DNA of 64,000 bases from Paralithodes platypus (Eukaryota; Arthropoda; Malacostraca; Decapoda; Lithodidae). Of the stretch, positions 1 through 12,371 are shown piece by piece (the stretch's first letter is position 1; the number at the start of each line of letters is the position of its first letter). The notes under the pieces were generated by a model. That model ran no database searches. It was not told where the DNA came from and saw nothing but the letters and a program-made list of their open reading frames with translations. The stretch is from the NCBI GenBank assembly GCA_032716605.1, contig CM064560.1:15127297-15191296 (forward strand), read 5' to 3'. Both the position numbers and the translations under genes were made by a program.

Positions 1-1365
1 TTCTCCTCGGATGCGAATAGGTCCACTTGTGGGCGGTAAGGCTTGGCAATCATCTTGTCGAAGACGGTTTGTTTGAGAACCCCTTCTACTAGAGTGCTCT
101 GTCTCTGGGACAGAGCATCTGCCCAGACGTTCGACACGCCTGGGAGATATGATGCATGCAGATGAATGCTCAGCGATTCGGCTAGAGCAAAAATCTGTTC
201 TGACACTACTAGCAACGCTCGAGACCTCACTGAACCTTGTTTCTGAATGCAATGGACTGCAACTAAGGTGTCTCCGAAACGCGATCGAGTGTCCTTGCAA
301 TGACAAGCCGTGATCTTGGAGAAAAAATAGAGGGACTAGCAGCTCTTGCTTGTTGATGTGAAGTGATTCTTTCTGGGCCCAAGTGCCTTGCCCTTGATGG
401 CCTAGATTGGACTGATACCCCCAACCTAGTGTTCCTGAAGCGTCTGTGTCTACCCATACCGAAGGAGGAGGAGAAACTCATGTTGTTACAGAGTACAGTG
501 TTTCTGTCTTCGTCCAGACCGACCGTAAGTCGTGAATTAATGGAGGAATTGGCCATAATTTCCTCTCCGGCGAGAGGGAATAAACTTTGTTGCCTTCCAA
601 AATTAATCTCTTTTCTTTCAACCGGCCCAACTGCAGAGTTAATTGGATCCAGTTGAGTGAGCTGACCAGGGACTCCCACGTCTTCCTTGTCGTATTCAAA
701 CTGTGGAGAAAACGAAACAGTTTCCTGCGAAATCTGTTGCGATTGTCCACACTCTGAGTAAGAGTTAGATTGGCGGTATCCCAGACCAGCCCTATCCACT
801 GAATTTTCCTTGTGGGCAAAAGGAGAGACTTTGCCAAGTTTACCTTGAACCCTAGGGTTTGTACATGATTGATTACTTGGTTGACATGATTTTGACATAA
901 CTCTTCTGACTCCGCCACCACTAGCCAGTCGGCTAGATACCACAACACCATTATGCCCTGGGCCAACAATGGCAGAAGGGCATGCCGGACTAATTTTGTG
1001 AAAATTCTCGGTGCCAGGTTTAAACCGAAAGGCAGCTTCTGAAAGACATAAGTCTCTTGCCTGATCCTCAAGGCGAGGAACTTTTGAAACCTTTTGTTGA
1101 TAGGGAAATGCCAATAGGCGTCTTTGAGGTCTAATGAGTACATCCAACCCTGCGTCGGAATAGTAAGCCTGATTTGGTGTACTGTAAGCATCCTGAAGGG
1201 TGAATTTATGATGTAAGTGTTCAGACGCGAGAGATCCAGTACTGGTCGCATCTGCACACTGTCCCTTTTTGGCACTAAGAAAAGTCTGGAGGTAAATACT
1301 GGGCAAGTTGGTTCTACCTGTACAATGACCTTCTTTGAGATCATTTCTTGGACCAGGGTCTCCAC
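1..1365 (-). pseudogene. DIRS reverse transcriptase - RNase H, broken
   Basis: The RT domain is contiguous from about 1365 to 478. It has the fingers motif (LFLVPKRDSVQM), the SLDLKDAYWH motif carrying the first catalytic Asp, and PFGLNLAPRIF. The active-site box reads YLADW where copy 2 has YLDDW, so one catalytic Asp is replaced by Ala. The frame stops at 480-478 (TGA where copy 2 has TGG, Trp), but continues in frame into an RNase H-like domain (VWVDTDASG) that runs toward the window edge. The enzyme would copy element RNA in the cytoplasm or nucleus; this copy cannot. It overlaps a long open reading frame in another register, reported as a finding. Confidence 0.88.
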
Positions 1366-1789
1366 CTCCTGTGAAACATTGTTGTGTTCTAGTGCCTGAC
1401 GCAGTCAAGGTCGCCGGATCCACCGCCAGGTGATTCCTTTGCTCACTATAGTTCTGGCCCAAGTTCGCTTGGGCCAGGCTCTGCGGCATACCTGGAACGA
1501 CCCGGTTTGCAAACTGGGTCTGTCCGGTAGAGCATCCCTGGAATCCGACACGCCTAAGCACGGCACTGGGAAACAGAGAGTTTGGTTGGCTAGTTTTTTG
1601 GAGAGGGTGGTGGGCTGGTAACAGACGGTTGGCTAGTCTTGGCTGACGTCTGTCCCTGATTTGGCTTAGGGTGTGACTTACCTCTATAACCTGAGTATTT
1701 ATATTGTTTGGGCTTGTGCTGATTACCTCCTTGCTGTGGAGGAGGCCTGGGATCCCGAAAGGACTGTTTAGCCTGCGGGGGTTGTGACT

Positions 1790-4306
1790 TGCCGCCGCTT
1801 TTGGGTTTACTGAAAGGTTTCTTAAACTGTCTCTCTTAGCTTGGGAGGTAATCTGCTTCCACCCATCTACCATATTGAAAACTACACTCCATGTCTCTGA
1901 AATGAGGAGGGAGGCCGTTAAGACTGGGGAGAGAGTTACCCGGCGACCAATGTCTTCCGGTAACTTCTTTACTAGATACACCCATAGATCCTGGCTGGCC
2001 CTAACCGCATCCATGATTGCTATTCGAATGTCGCCCAGGGATTGTATGGAATTCTATAATAAAATCCTACGTGACAGTTCTGTAGCTTTACTAACATTTT
2101 GGTCCGCAATGGCCGAAATAGTTCTAGTGAGGGAGACAGTAACCTGGCGACAGACAAGGTATTGGGAAAACAATCTGAAAGCTTTGTTCCTTAACTTAAA
2201 GTCTCTATCCAGATGGGCTGGGGGTGGGGTACAAAAGCAGTCATCTAATTGGTGAAGTGCCAGCTTGGGTGCCGCCAAGAACGCGATCAAGGCCGGCGGC
2301 ACCCCCTCTGCCTTATTTATAGGTAACGAGAACCAAGCATGTGTTTCTTGAGGGACCTGATGGGAGGATTTAGATGTAATGGTAGAAGCATATACCTGTG
2401 CCTCTGATGCCCAGTCTATCCAAGGGCCTAGACCTACCCGCCCCATCTGCAGAACTGGTGTACTGTATGTGACTGATCTAGTACCGGAACTGTAGCCAGT
2501 TCCGGCGTGAGTGCATTCAAAGCTTTGATGTCATTAACTCCATCAGCTTTGGACCAGTCTGCAAAGAGTCGTGCAGATGAGGCTGGCGGTACTGCCGGGG
2601 CAGCTGAAAACACAAAGAAATCAGCATTATATGTACTTGGTATGGCCTTAATAGAAACGTCCAGTAATCTCCCTACCTCATCCTTAGCTCTGAGTTTTCT
2701 ACTCTTGTTAATTTCAATAGTCCACTCACTAGGAACCGGTAGATCCCCTGAAATAGTAGGTTATGCTAGGTGTGGTCTCAATGGTTGTACCTGCATCCAA
2801 GAACAATCCGGCTCGTAGAGGAGAGGCATAGGGCCTTTCCGCTGTGGAGCCTTATCTAATGGGGGAGGAGTGATGTCAGAAATTACTCGAACATTCGTGG
2901 TAGTCATAGAGACTGGCACTGTAGTGCCCGTACCCGTGGTCGTTGCCGGAGGTATAATGAAATTAGGTAAAGAGGACTTAGGGGTGATAAAACCTGAAGG
3001 CTCTAATGGTCTTATCGTGGAGCTACTCGGGGGAGCTACCGGTTGACTAGAGAGAATATCAGGGGAGGCAGAGGCATGGTACTGCCGCATAACCCTATGT
3101 ACTATGTCACTTATCTCATCCGTGGTCACACACATACTGTGAGAACCCCTGAAAGATTGGGAACTGGCTTCTGATTCCTCAAACATGATACCTGGTTGAG
3201 CCGGGGGTAAGTTATCCTCCTCCGGCTCTCTCTGTAACTCAAGCACTTCCGGTATGTCCTGTTGTGATTCCGGCGCTTGGTCCCCCAGCGGCCAAACTAA
3301 ATCAGGTACTGACGAGGGTAACACTTCACTGTCATTACACTCCCTATCTGTTGCCGGATTAGTTCTAACATTATGTTGACAAGGTTCAGATTGACGCCAG
3401 CATCCCCGGTCCCGCGCCGCGGGTGGCTGTGAGCCTTTAATTACCTGAGAGTCATCAAAAGTATTCGAACCTGAAGGTAAACCTCTATACTGATCCGCTA
3501 CGACTCGACTTGGTCCAACCGAAGAGCCTTTACGTGGTACATGTGTTAACTTTGGAATAGCAAATGTGAAATCCTGCGGTACACTCAATGATTGTTCATG
3601 ACTGGGACTAGGTTCTATGTCCTCCGCCCCCACCTCTGAGTCGCCGGACTGGACTGTGGGCGTGCTGGAGGTAGGGGTAGAGGGCGGAGGTGGCAGTATG
3701 GTATCCTTCCGGCTACTCTTTCGCCCTGTACTGGCCGGCATCATAGGGTCAGTAATAGGGTCCTCACGACGGCGTTTGGTCGATTTGGACGACTCCGCCG
3801 ATGAGTGACGGGACTGTCTGTGGGGAGATCTCGACCGTGACCTTGATGCCTGTCATGGGGAAGGTGACCGCCTCTGCTTGGTTCAGTCGGGGGGGGGGGA
3901 GCCTCGGCAATCTCACTCTCATTGCTACTACTGCTACTCACTACCTCTTTTGAAAGGGTTTTAGATTTCGCTTTAGGCTTAGTAGATTTACTTGGAGTTG
4001 ATTTAACCAAAGGCGATTTGAAACTAAGTGGTCCCACAGGGCGTCGTCATCACAATGAAGAGCCTTATGGGCAGTATCTTTGGCATAAACGTTAACAAAT
4101 TTCATTATTTCTTTTAATGCTGCCAAGCAAGACAGGTCTTTATTAGTAAATACCGCCGCCTTCAAGTCGGAACAAATTTAACACCGTTTGGACACCCACA
4201 AACACCTAGAGTGATCTAGGCATTTCACACATTTAATACAGAGTTTGTGAGCAAATACTGGTAATAATGAACAGGTAGGAGTAGCACACAGATCAAACCG
4301 AGGCAT
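1790..4306 (-). pseudogene. DIRS gag-like ORF1, broken
   Basis: The likely start is the ATG at 4306 (minus). The first 42 codons are Cys/His rich with a KLCIKCVKC-type cluster, suggesting a zinc-binding head; a TAA follows at 4180-4178 and the same frame reopens. After a shift near 4035 comes a Lys/Ser-rich tract and then an Arg-Ser-rich tract (RSRSRSPHR). A TGA at 3855-3853 interrupts that tract and is explained by a CGA to TGA change. A Pro/Ser/Thr-rich stretch occupies 3744-2764, with TAA at 2763-2761; the frame then continues for about 105 codons. A shift near 2445 and a TAG at 2056-2054 follow, then the frame runs past 2014 into a basic, Gln/Pro-rich tail that matches copy 2. Gag proteins of DIRS elements are poorly conserved, so the role (RNA packaging) is inferred from position. 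Confidence 0.65.
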
Positions 4307-4389
4307 GATGGAACTAGGGGTCCCCCCCCCCCGCTGGAATCAGCCACCCACCAGCTGCCGGGCCTGTTGTAACTGTAGTGCTGGGGATT

Positions 4390-6159
4390 CTGGAAATAAA
4401 AAAATTCCAGGAATCAATGCTCATAAGGATAACCTGCGAGGTGGCAGTACATCCTATCGTACATCCATCCGACCGTTAGTCGATGAAAATGGAGAATACA
4501 CCAAAGACGAAGTACAAATGAGTAATGCCCTCAATACCTTCTTTGCATCAGTTTTTACAACAGAAGACCTCAGTGATATCCCTACACCATCGCCGATTCA
4601 GATTGATAATTCAGATGTTCTAAGCAATATCACCGTTACAGAGAGAGAAGTATTGAATTGTTTAGATAAACTCAAGGTAAATAAAACGCCTGGACCTGAT
4701 ACAATCTCGCCTAGAGTTCTAAAGGAAGCTAAGGATGAGCTCTCCAAACCACTGGCATTACTATTCAATAAATCCTTGCAGTCTGGAACTATGCCTGATC
4801 AGTGGAAGCTAGCCAACGTAACACCGATATTAAAAAAAGGCAGCAAATCCCTACCCAGTAACTATCGTCCAATTAGCTTAACCTCAGTTGTATGTAAAAT
4901 CATTGAAACGGTCATACGAGACAGACTCGTAAATCACTTAGAGGAAAATAACATACTTAAAGATACTCAACACGGCTTTCATAAAAAACGTTCCTGTTTA
5001 ACAAACCTCTTAGACTTCTTCCACGATATCCTCAACCTCTACGATGAGAGTAAAGCTGTAGATATTATATACCTTGATTTTCAAAAGGCCTTTGACAAAG
5101 TTCCCCACAAACGTTTACTGCTAAAATTAAAGCGCATGGAATACAAGACAGTGTGTTGAAATGGATAGAAAATTGGCTCAGCGACAGAAAGCAAAGAGTA
5201 GTCATAAACGGTAAGGCATCTAAATCGACCAATGTAAGTAGCGGGGTACCCCAGGGATCTGTACTAGGACCAATTCTCTTTCTAATTTACATCAACGACA
5301 TAGATGAGGGTCTCACCTGTACAATCTCAAAATTTGCTGACGATACAAAAATTGCAAATAGCGTACTCTCAAAAGAACAAGTTGACGATATGCAACACAA
5401 TCTAGATAAATTGTCATGTTGGGCCCAAATTTGGCAAATGAGTTTCAATGCGGATAAATGTAAAGTACTACATATCGGATACCTAAATGAGAAAGCAAAC
5501 TATTCGATGAATGGCACTCAGCTTAAGAATGTAAACAGAGAAACCGATCTGGGAGTAACAATATCGAGTAACCTAAAACCGAGTCAACAATGTTCAGAAG
5601 TTGTTAAGAAGGCAAACAAAATAATTGGCTTTATAGGCAGGTCATTTGAGCATAAATCCAAAGAAGTTATCCTAACCCTTTACAATTCCTTAGTCCGCCC
5701 TCTTCTGGAATACTGCGTTCAATCCTGGTGCCCTTATTACCAAAAAGATATAAACAAGCTAGAACGAGTTCAACGTAGAGTTACCAAAATGATACCTAGC
5801 CTAAAGAACAAACCATACGAAGAGCGTCTTAGAGAATTAAATCTATTTCCTTTAACCCAGCGCAGATTAAGAGGTGACTTAATTCAAGTGTTCAAAATCA
5901 TCAAAGGCATCGACAATATGAACTGTAGTAAGTACTTCACTATCGACCAATCTAATTACACGCGGGGAAACGGTTGCAAAATTATTGGTAAATCTTTTAA
6001 CTCACACGAATCTAAGAATTTCTTCTTCAATCGAGTTGTCAACTTGTGGAATGGGCTTCCCTGAAACGTTATAGACTGCATCACCGTTGATTCATTTAAA
6101 CTCCGCCTAGACAAATATCTCGCATCAAACCCGCGACTGACTGCGTTTGTAAATGAATA
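4390..6159 (+). pseudogene. CR1-like ORF2 reverse transcriptase, frameshifted
   Basis: The order of conserved blocks is: pre-RT region (PLVDENGEYTKDEVQMSNAL), GPDTISPRVLKEA, NYRPISLTSV, QHGFHKKRSC, YLDFQKAFDKVPH, SGVPQGSVLGP and FADDTKI with the catalytic Asp pair, then a C-terminal region ending in VNLWNGLP. A 1-nt deletion in an A run near 5130 shifts the frame; the copy at 46.5 kb keeps the extra A and reads on as KAHGIQDGVLKW. A TGA at 6062-6064 sits where copy 2 reads CGA (about 37,075). The frame then continues to a natural TAA near 6159. The active family would act by target-primed reverse transcription; this copy is dead. Confidence 0.88.
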
Positions 6160-6375
6160 ACTTTATTTTATCCCCCCCTCAGTTACTAACCCATCTGTCC
6201 CCTACTAACTTCCTAATCCTGCCACGGACATTAGTTCCAGGGCAGTAATTCCCTTTCCAATGTTCCCTTACCCACTCTAAACCACTGTTTGGACACTTGA
6301 TCCTCAGTGTTTTGGAGGACAAGCAACCTAGAAGGGTCACTAGATCTGTTGTGGCTTGATTTTCTTTGTACTCCT
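4390..6375 (+). mobile_element. CR1-like non-LTR retrotransposon (LINE), copy 1, 5'-truncated
   Basis: It contains the reverse transcriptase and C-terminal part of a CR1/Jockey-type ORF2 without the upstream endonuclease, so it is 5'-truncated; the exact left edge near 4.39 kb is uncertain. The 3' UTR from 6160 to about 6375 matches the 3' end of copy 2 (37,160-37,402) base for base over long stretches. Both copies end at CTTTGTACTCCTTTGTAC, which looks like a short terminal repeat typical of CR1-group tails. Here the tail is followed by a (TC)n run. A third fragment lies at 46.3-46.9 kb. Confidence 0.85.
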
Positions 6376-6378
6376 TTG

Positions 6379-6402
6379 TACTCTCTCTCTCTCTCTCTCT
6401 CT
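6379..6402 (+). repeat. (CT)n microsatellite
   Basis: A pure CT run directly follows the 3' tail of the CR1-like LINE. It may have grown from the LINE's own tail. Confidence 0.9.
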
Positions 6403-7245
6403 TACTACTAGAATTAAGTCCTTACCACCCCGTTTGGATCGTAAGGTCTGTGTGGTCAGTGTATATACAGTATCTCAAGTCCGCCGGAAAATTAGCTATA
6501 GCCACAGCTACTCTAACCTTCCGCTGGACCCGACCATGAAAAACCTGGGGTTTTTCATTTAAACTGATTGAAACTGCTTATCTGTGACAAAGTGTCACTG
6601 GCCCTTGTGACCTCAAGTGCTTAACTATCCGTGAATCTTGAATTAAGAAAGATAGGTAACGTGCTTGTATGACGTATCATAACACTTGCAACGTGACTGT
6701 CACGCTGGGCGAGGGAAGTCGTGCCGCGTGACAAATAGGTCAGGGTGAGTTCACTCGGCGGGCTGAGGTTGCTCCCTTAGGAATTCGCATTTTCCGCCGG
6801 AAGGATTGTGGTTCAGCGTACCACGCCGGGACATTTGTTTGCTTCCTTACTTGTCTGCGAGACGAGGAGACACGGGCCTTGCTGAGAAAGCCGCCGGAGA
6901 AAACAACCAAAATTTTAGAAGGGGAGGCTTATATGTAAAAGACACCCCCTCTAAAACCCCACTCATATATAGGGACGTCTCCCAAAAGCCCTCGAACAAA
7001 ACATGTAGCGCACACATGAAGCATAACTTAGGGACACACATAGGCATAATAATAATAACAGAGAATTTATAATAATAAATTACTTTTAGCCTAAATTGGA
7101 GACCCCTAATGAGGCTGGCCACGAGGCCCGACGAAACAACCCAGGATGAACTGACGCTCCGACGACCCAGCAGCAGCAGCACGTAGAGGGGGAGGCCCAC
7201 GAGAGGGGCCCAGAAGCAAATACGAACCCTAGAAGGCTCCGCACC
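6403..7245. other. Noncoding interval, no recognised gene
   Basis: No convincing coding sequence. The motif CCGCCGG recurs at about 6481, 6795 and 6892, and a short hairpin (AAAAACC...GGTTTTT) lies near 6540. It could be noncoding sequence of the DIRS copy interrupted by the LINE, but I could not confirm this. Confidence 0.4.
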
Positions 7246-8090
7246 ACGTGCAGCCACCCTTGAACTAGAGCATTTGCTAAAATATCAATAATTTAATATG
7301 CAACTGCCTCAAAGTGACGGCCTGAAGCATAATCTTGTAGAATGGTAGCCTCCTAGCTATAATATCAAAAGCTAAAGGTGCCAAAACAACACAATAATAA
7401 CACACGTGGCGCGTAGATCCTGGGATACGTAGGCGCCTTGTTACAAAAGTACCCTAATTTACACACTTCCTGCGGACGTACCAATGGGGCAGCCCGTGCT
7501 AGCTAATCTAAACCTTGTTCAATACAACGCAGATGTATACAAATGAGTAAGGACTCACGATAAGCGAAGGAACGATGAATGAAGCTGGAGCACAAGGGAC
7601 ACCCGCCCGCCTGGGACGAACGCGGAAGGGAGAAGGAAGTTATGGCTGCTAGAGGGCCTGCATATAAAAGCCATGCACAGGAAATCCACACATGGAAAGC
7701 CATTATATAACAGATATTAATTAAATTTTTCTTTTTTATTTTCTACAAAGTTTTTGTTTCTGTAGGGTACCCAATCATAAGACGATTCCATAAGAGAATT
7801 AAGCGTGCACTTATGAACGAGTACACCCTGACCCTTCTGCGGGGGAGATTCAAAACTGCTTCCGCGGGTGTTGAAGGGAGACTATTATATTAATAGGCAA
7901 TATCGTCAATGATGAAGGGGCCACTATTAAATAAGAGGATTTTCACCCCTTCAAGAACTCTGAAAATAATCTCAGTCATTGCAGTAATATTTTTATAGTC
8001 CACAAATTTGAACTCAAACTGAATAAGTTCATCAGTACCTAAGCTTCCATATTTCGTGGCCAGAAATATAGGAACTTGTATCATATCGTC
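7246..8090 (+). repeat. Left arm of a long inverted repeat
   Basis: The reverse complement of this interval aligns over about 840 bp with 11,490-12,326, at roughly three quarters identity by eye with small indels. Shared landmarks include the outer edge (CTAGTTCAAGGGTG read from the right arm), AGGCCGTC, GGCTTTCCAT/GTGGATTTC, TCTTATGGAATCGTCTTATG and ATGGAAGCTTA. Short open frames inside are not conserved between the arms, so I do not call genes. Confidence 0.8.
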
Positions 8091-11000
8091 CTCTATTATC
8101 CACGAACAGAAGTTAAGGCAAAAGATATCTTGAAATTAAATAGAACCTGATTTTAGTAACTTTATTATAGACTTTCAAAATGAGAACAGTGTGTATGTTT
8201 CTCCAGAGGAAGATTACATAACTAAGTTGAATTGAATATAACCTGAGCTCCATCTAGATCCGCGATCATGCTGGGAGAAATTAAATTGAGTTGTACCCTA
8301 TGAATTACTTATGATAGCATCTTTAGCCCTCAGTTATGTATTTAGGATTTTAACACTTAAAGAGCGGGGCCCGACTTAAGTCCGTATCTAAAAAGCAGCA
8401 AGTTAGGAGCATTATTAAGGCTTTTAAAGGGTTAAAATTGAGTGCAAATGGCCGGGAGGGCAGCAGGCCACACGGCCGACACCCAGGGCTTACCGCCGCC
8501 CACTGACTCACGCTCCCTCTGTTCTCGAGAGGCCGGCAGTGTAGCCAGTAGTGAGCGTAGCTGGAAAAAAATATGCCGCTATACGCTAAACTCCCATGTT
8601 GGTGGTACCACTGCATCAAAACGACGAGTGCTACGTAGCTCGTTCTGGTCTCATTTTGAAGCTTGTAGCGCCTAGTTTTTTGCTGAATATATTAATTTTC
8701 TTTTCATGCAGATACTTGATTGATCATTCAGGAGGGCCTGAATATGCCCAAAATAGCCCAAAACCCCCCGCTAGACGAGGGTTAAGTGAATAAACTGTAT
8801 GGCAAACCATATTTCGATATTATCTATATCCCTATTGTCTTCCTTATATGTATTTGTGTGAATTTATAAATTCCAGTCTCGAAAGAACTCACCCTAACTA
8901 ATAGTTAAACCTGAATAAAATCAGGGCATAACACAAACTTTTCACGTATTTTGAGGTATTAAGAACTCTGTTTATTTGGGTCACTTTGAACTCTAAGTTT
9001 GGTTGTATCTCGTCACTGATACTGAAATTTGGTAGTTTATATATTATTTCTTTTCTTGGAAGAGATGTACTGTACACTTAGTTGAGGATTTCTTCTGATG
9101 CTCCGTGGGCCGTCCAGGTTGGCCGATCGTGTGAAGTTTAGTTACAGTTGGGTTAATGGGGTCTTGAATATGGTTCCGTAACTAATAATGAAAAAGTTGG
9201 GCACCATATCGGACTAACGCGAGTATTCTAAGCATATAGCTTTAAACAAATACTCGACTATCCTGACCTTTATATTAACCGTTGATGAAATTCTGTTAAG
9301 GTACTCATGAAGTAAGGTTTTATATATTGTGTCTCAGGGATGCCGGATTAACACCCGTGAGGGTGTCTCGCTAAACCCTTCTAACACAAAAGATCTTTCT
9401 AGACTTAGATCTCTGTGCGTAATGCTAGTATAATTTCCCAATAGTGAAATTCTGAAAGGAAGGGGTGCCTGGGTCTTTCAACATTTAACTATAAAGAAAT
9501 GTAACTAGATGAAAGTAATTACATTAATTCCTGGGTTGCCAGAAATACTAAAGTTAGCCTACTTATATATAGGTCACTGTTGTTGTATTAAAGATATTAA
9601 AATATAAGTGGAGGGTTGCCTACACATTTATGTTTTTAATATTTAAGATACAAACTAATAGAGGTCTCTATGTTAAATGATTGGGTTGCCACAAGTAACA
9701 AAAATCCTAGAATAGGGTTTTTATATTCACATACAGTATAAGGACTTCGGGGTGCCGTTATCAAAAACTGTTAATGAAGGGTCAAAATAATATTTCTCCA
9801 GAGCGGGGTGCCGATCTTGAGAAAGCTTAGGTTCACTTACCTTCCTTCAAACTTCCCTGGCCTAATGTGCACCAGTACTGGAGGGTACCCATTCTCTGTC
9901 AAAGGATAGTAAGTACTTGTGTTTGCACTGTTTATTAAGACAAGAAGTCCTTCTTGTCCTAGGGGAGGCGAATCTTAGTTACTGTATGACAATACTCTAC
10001 TATCCTTGAAGAGTCATTCAAAATACTATAATGGGCAGATGTTAGGTAAATCAAAGTTTAATTTGTCTTTCTAAGTTATTGTCAGAACTCAAAGGGAATG
10101 ATGATATTAGAGCTTTAACACAGAGTTTCTGGGTTGTTTATAGTTGATCTCTGAGCGTGAGAGTTCAAGGGGGGGAAGGGGGTATTGTACTTGAGGTTGC
10201 CTCACATCGTGAATGTATTATTTATTTGTATAGGAGTTTGGCACTGTTAATGTTGGATAGAGGTATATGAGAAGGGTTGTTTTTCCTTCTGGAGTTATTA
10301 CTAATCGTTATTTTAGGTGTTGGATATAGAGAACATACATTTTATACATAAATACAGTCTGGTCGGCAAGAGGGTTAGGTTGGCCTTCCTCAGGGTTATT
10401 GGAAGGTCGCGTGTGTCTCCTAGCCTCGCTCGCTTAAATTAGTTTTCATACTGTGTTTAGACAAGGCCTGTAGCCTTTCTGTTAGTCTTTAGAGTATCTG
10501 ACAATGTTAGGTTTTCTTAGTAGAGTGAACCTGGATAGTTTCTAGGCTTAAAATATACAGAATAACATGTTTATAATAGTTTGTAAGACTCGCAAGGTTG
10601 GAGGCTGAATTGGCAATAGTGCGTTTCTACCGGGTCACGCGTCTAGCTTCTCTCATGGTTATGAAGTTGTAGGTTTGCAGACAAGGGCCTATAGCGATTA
10701 ATATGGGGAATCACAATCTCTAATCATGCTAGAGTTAGTTAAGACAAATAAGACTGATATTTCCTATATGGAAAAATACGTAAGGAACAATTCTATAGTG
10801 TTAATAGGGGTTGTAGCTGGTGACCTTTTGGTTGGTATTTCTGATGGTCACTTTTTCTATCTGAAGGGGCAAAGGTTCGTTGGCCCAAGCTAGGAAGGAA
10901 GCATATGTGGTTTGTTTGAATTTAATAGAGAAATGTTAATATTAGGGAAGGCGTGTACATAGATGTTTATTATTTCTTTAAAAGATAGAAGCATCTCTAT

Positions 11001-11489
11001 TTTAGAACTCTCGTATCTTGACAAAGTCCTTCAACATGCTTATATTCTGTTCACTATCTTGTTACATAGTGAATCTGTCTTGCGACATGTTATACTTAAT
11101 ATTAATACACACTCTTTACATAATGGTTTTTAAATGTTTATTGTTTTCCTTAAGATTATACATATACATGTTTTTATACTGTTTAGAAGGGTTGAGAAAA
11201 TATTACTTTCCTTTTCACGGTTGATGGTACCCCCAGGCAAATTGTCTTTCCTGGGGTGATAGGGCATGTCTCTCTCACGGTAGCTAGTCGGCTGGTCCTG
11301 AGGGTCACGGCCGTGGTGAGGGACCTTCACATTTTTGTCCTGGGCGGGGTCATGTTGTCGGTCTTCGTTTCTTTCTTCCTTGGTCTCTTTTCCTCTTCCT
11401 GTTTCCGCTTTGCTTGTCTTTCCTCCTCTCTACTCGTTTTCTTTTTCTTCTGTATTTTATATACCTAGGCTTAGGTTTAGTTAACAGAT
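8091..11489. other. AT-rich spacer inside the long inverted repeat
   Basis: No open frame with recognisable protein content. From 9337 to about 10,200 a GGGNTGCC motif recurs (9337, 9462, 9533, 9613, 9683, 9749, 9805, with a looser form near 10,193) at spacings of about 56-125 bp. Otherwise nothing is recognised. If the arms are the ends of one element, this would be its internal region with coding capacity lost. Confidence 0.4.
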
Positions 11490-12326
11490 AATATTGGACG
11501 AGGTTTTAAGAAGTTACTAGATTTCCTGGCGATGAATATGGAAGCTTATACACTGATGTACTTCCTTAGTTTGAGTTCAAGTTTTGTGGACTCTAAAATA
11601 TTTTATCCTAGTTGAGATTATTGTCAGAGTTTGTTTATGTGCGAAAACCGTCTTATTTATTAGTGGCCCCTCCATCATTGACGCTATGCCTATTAGTATA
11701 ATAGTCCACTTTCAAGCGCCCACGGTCCGCCAGTTTGAAACTGCCGCCGCGGGGAGAAAGAGTCCTACGTCATAAGTGCAACGCTAATTCTCTTATGGAA
11801 TCGTCTTATGAATGGGGTACTCACTACGAAAAAACTTTGTAAAAAATAAAAAAGAAGAAATGAACTTAATACTTGTTATATTAATGCTTTCCATCTCGGT
11901 GGATTTCTTGTGGATTCTATCCCTGACGTTGCTCTCAGAGACGCCATTCCCCCTTCCTCTCCCCGCGTCCATACCGAGTGGTTGTGCGCGGCCTGTGCTC
12001 CTGCTACATTCTTCGTTCGCTCTCTTCTAGTGAGTCCTTGCTCATATATATCTGAGTTGTATTGAACAGGTTTTAGACTAGCAAGCACAGGCTACCCCAT
12101 TGGTATGTCCGCAAGAAGTGTTAAAATAGGGTACTATTGTACAGGAGCCTTCGTGTCCCCCAGGATCAGCGCCTCATGTGTTTTTGTTTTTGTTTCTCTG
12201 CACCTTAGCTGTTGCTCTTATCTATTAGTTAGGAGGCTACTATATCCGCAGGAATATGCTTCAGGCCGTCTCTATGAGGCAGTTGCATTATCTTTGTTTA
12301 GCAGGCGCTCTAGTTCAAGGGTGATA
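11490..12326 (+). repeat. Right arm of a long inverted repeat
   Basis: This is the inverted partner of 7246-8090. Its outer edge (12,326) lies within about 5 bp of where DIRS copy 2 becomes recognisable (12,331). It may therefore have inserted into the DIRS element, or may mark the breakpoint that truncated the element. Confidence 0.8.
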
Positions 12327-12371
12327 TAAGACTAGCGATCTAGGAGGCGGTAAGAGCATGCCAGGACTTAA

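Larger units (their letters stand above)
1..4306 (-). mobile_element. DIRS-like tyrosine-recombinase retrotransposon, copy 1 (partial, decayed)
   Basis: Read on the minus strand, this holds a gag-like region (about 4306-1790), then reverse transcriptase (1365-478) and the start of RNase H (about 477-1). It leaves the window before any recombinase domain. The assignment rests on close similarity to the second copy at 12.3-17.0 kb, which continues through a DIRS-type C-terminal domain into a tyrosine recombinase. Coding is interrupted by several stops and frameshifts, so this copy is inactive. A CR1-like LINE begins just beyond the gag start. The terminal repeats are not visible. Confidence 0.85.
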
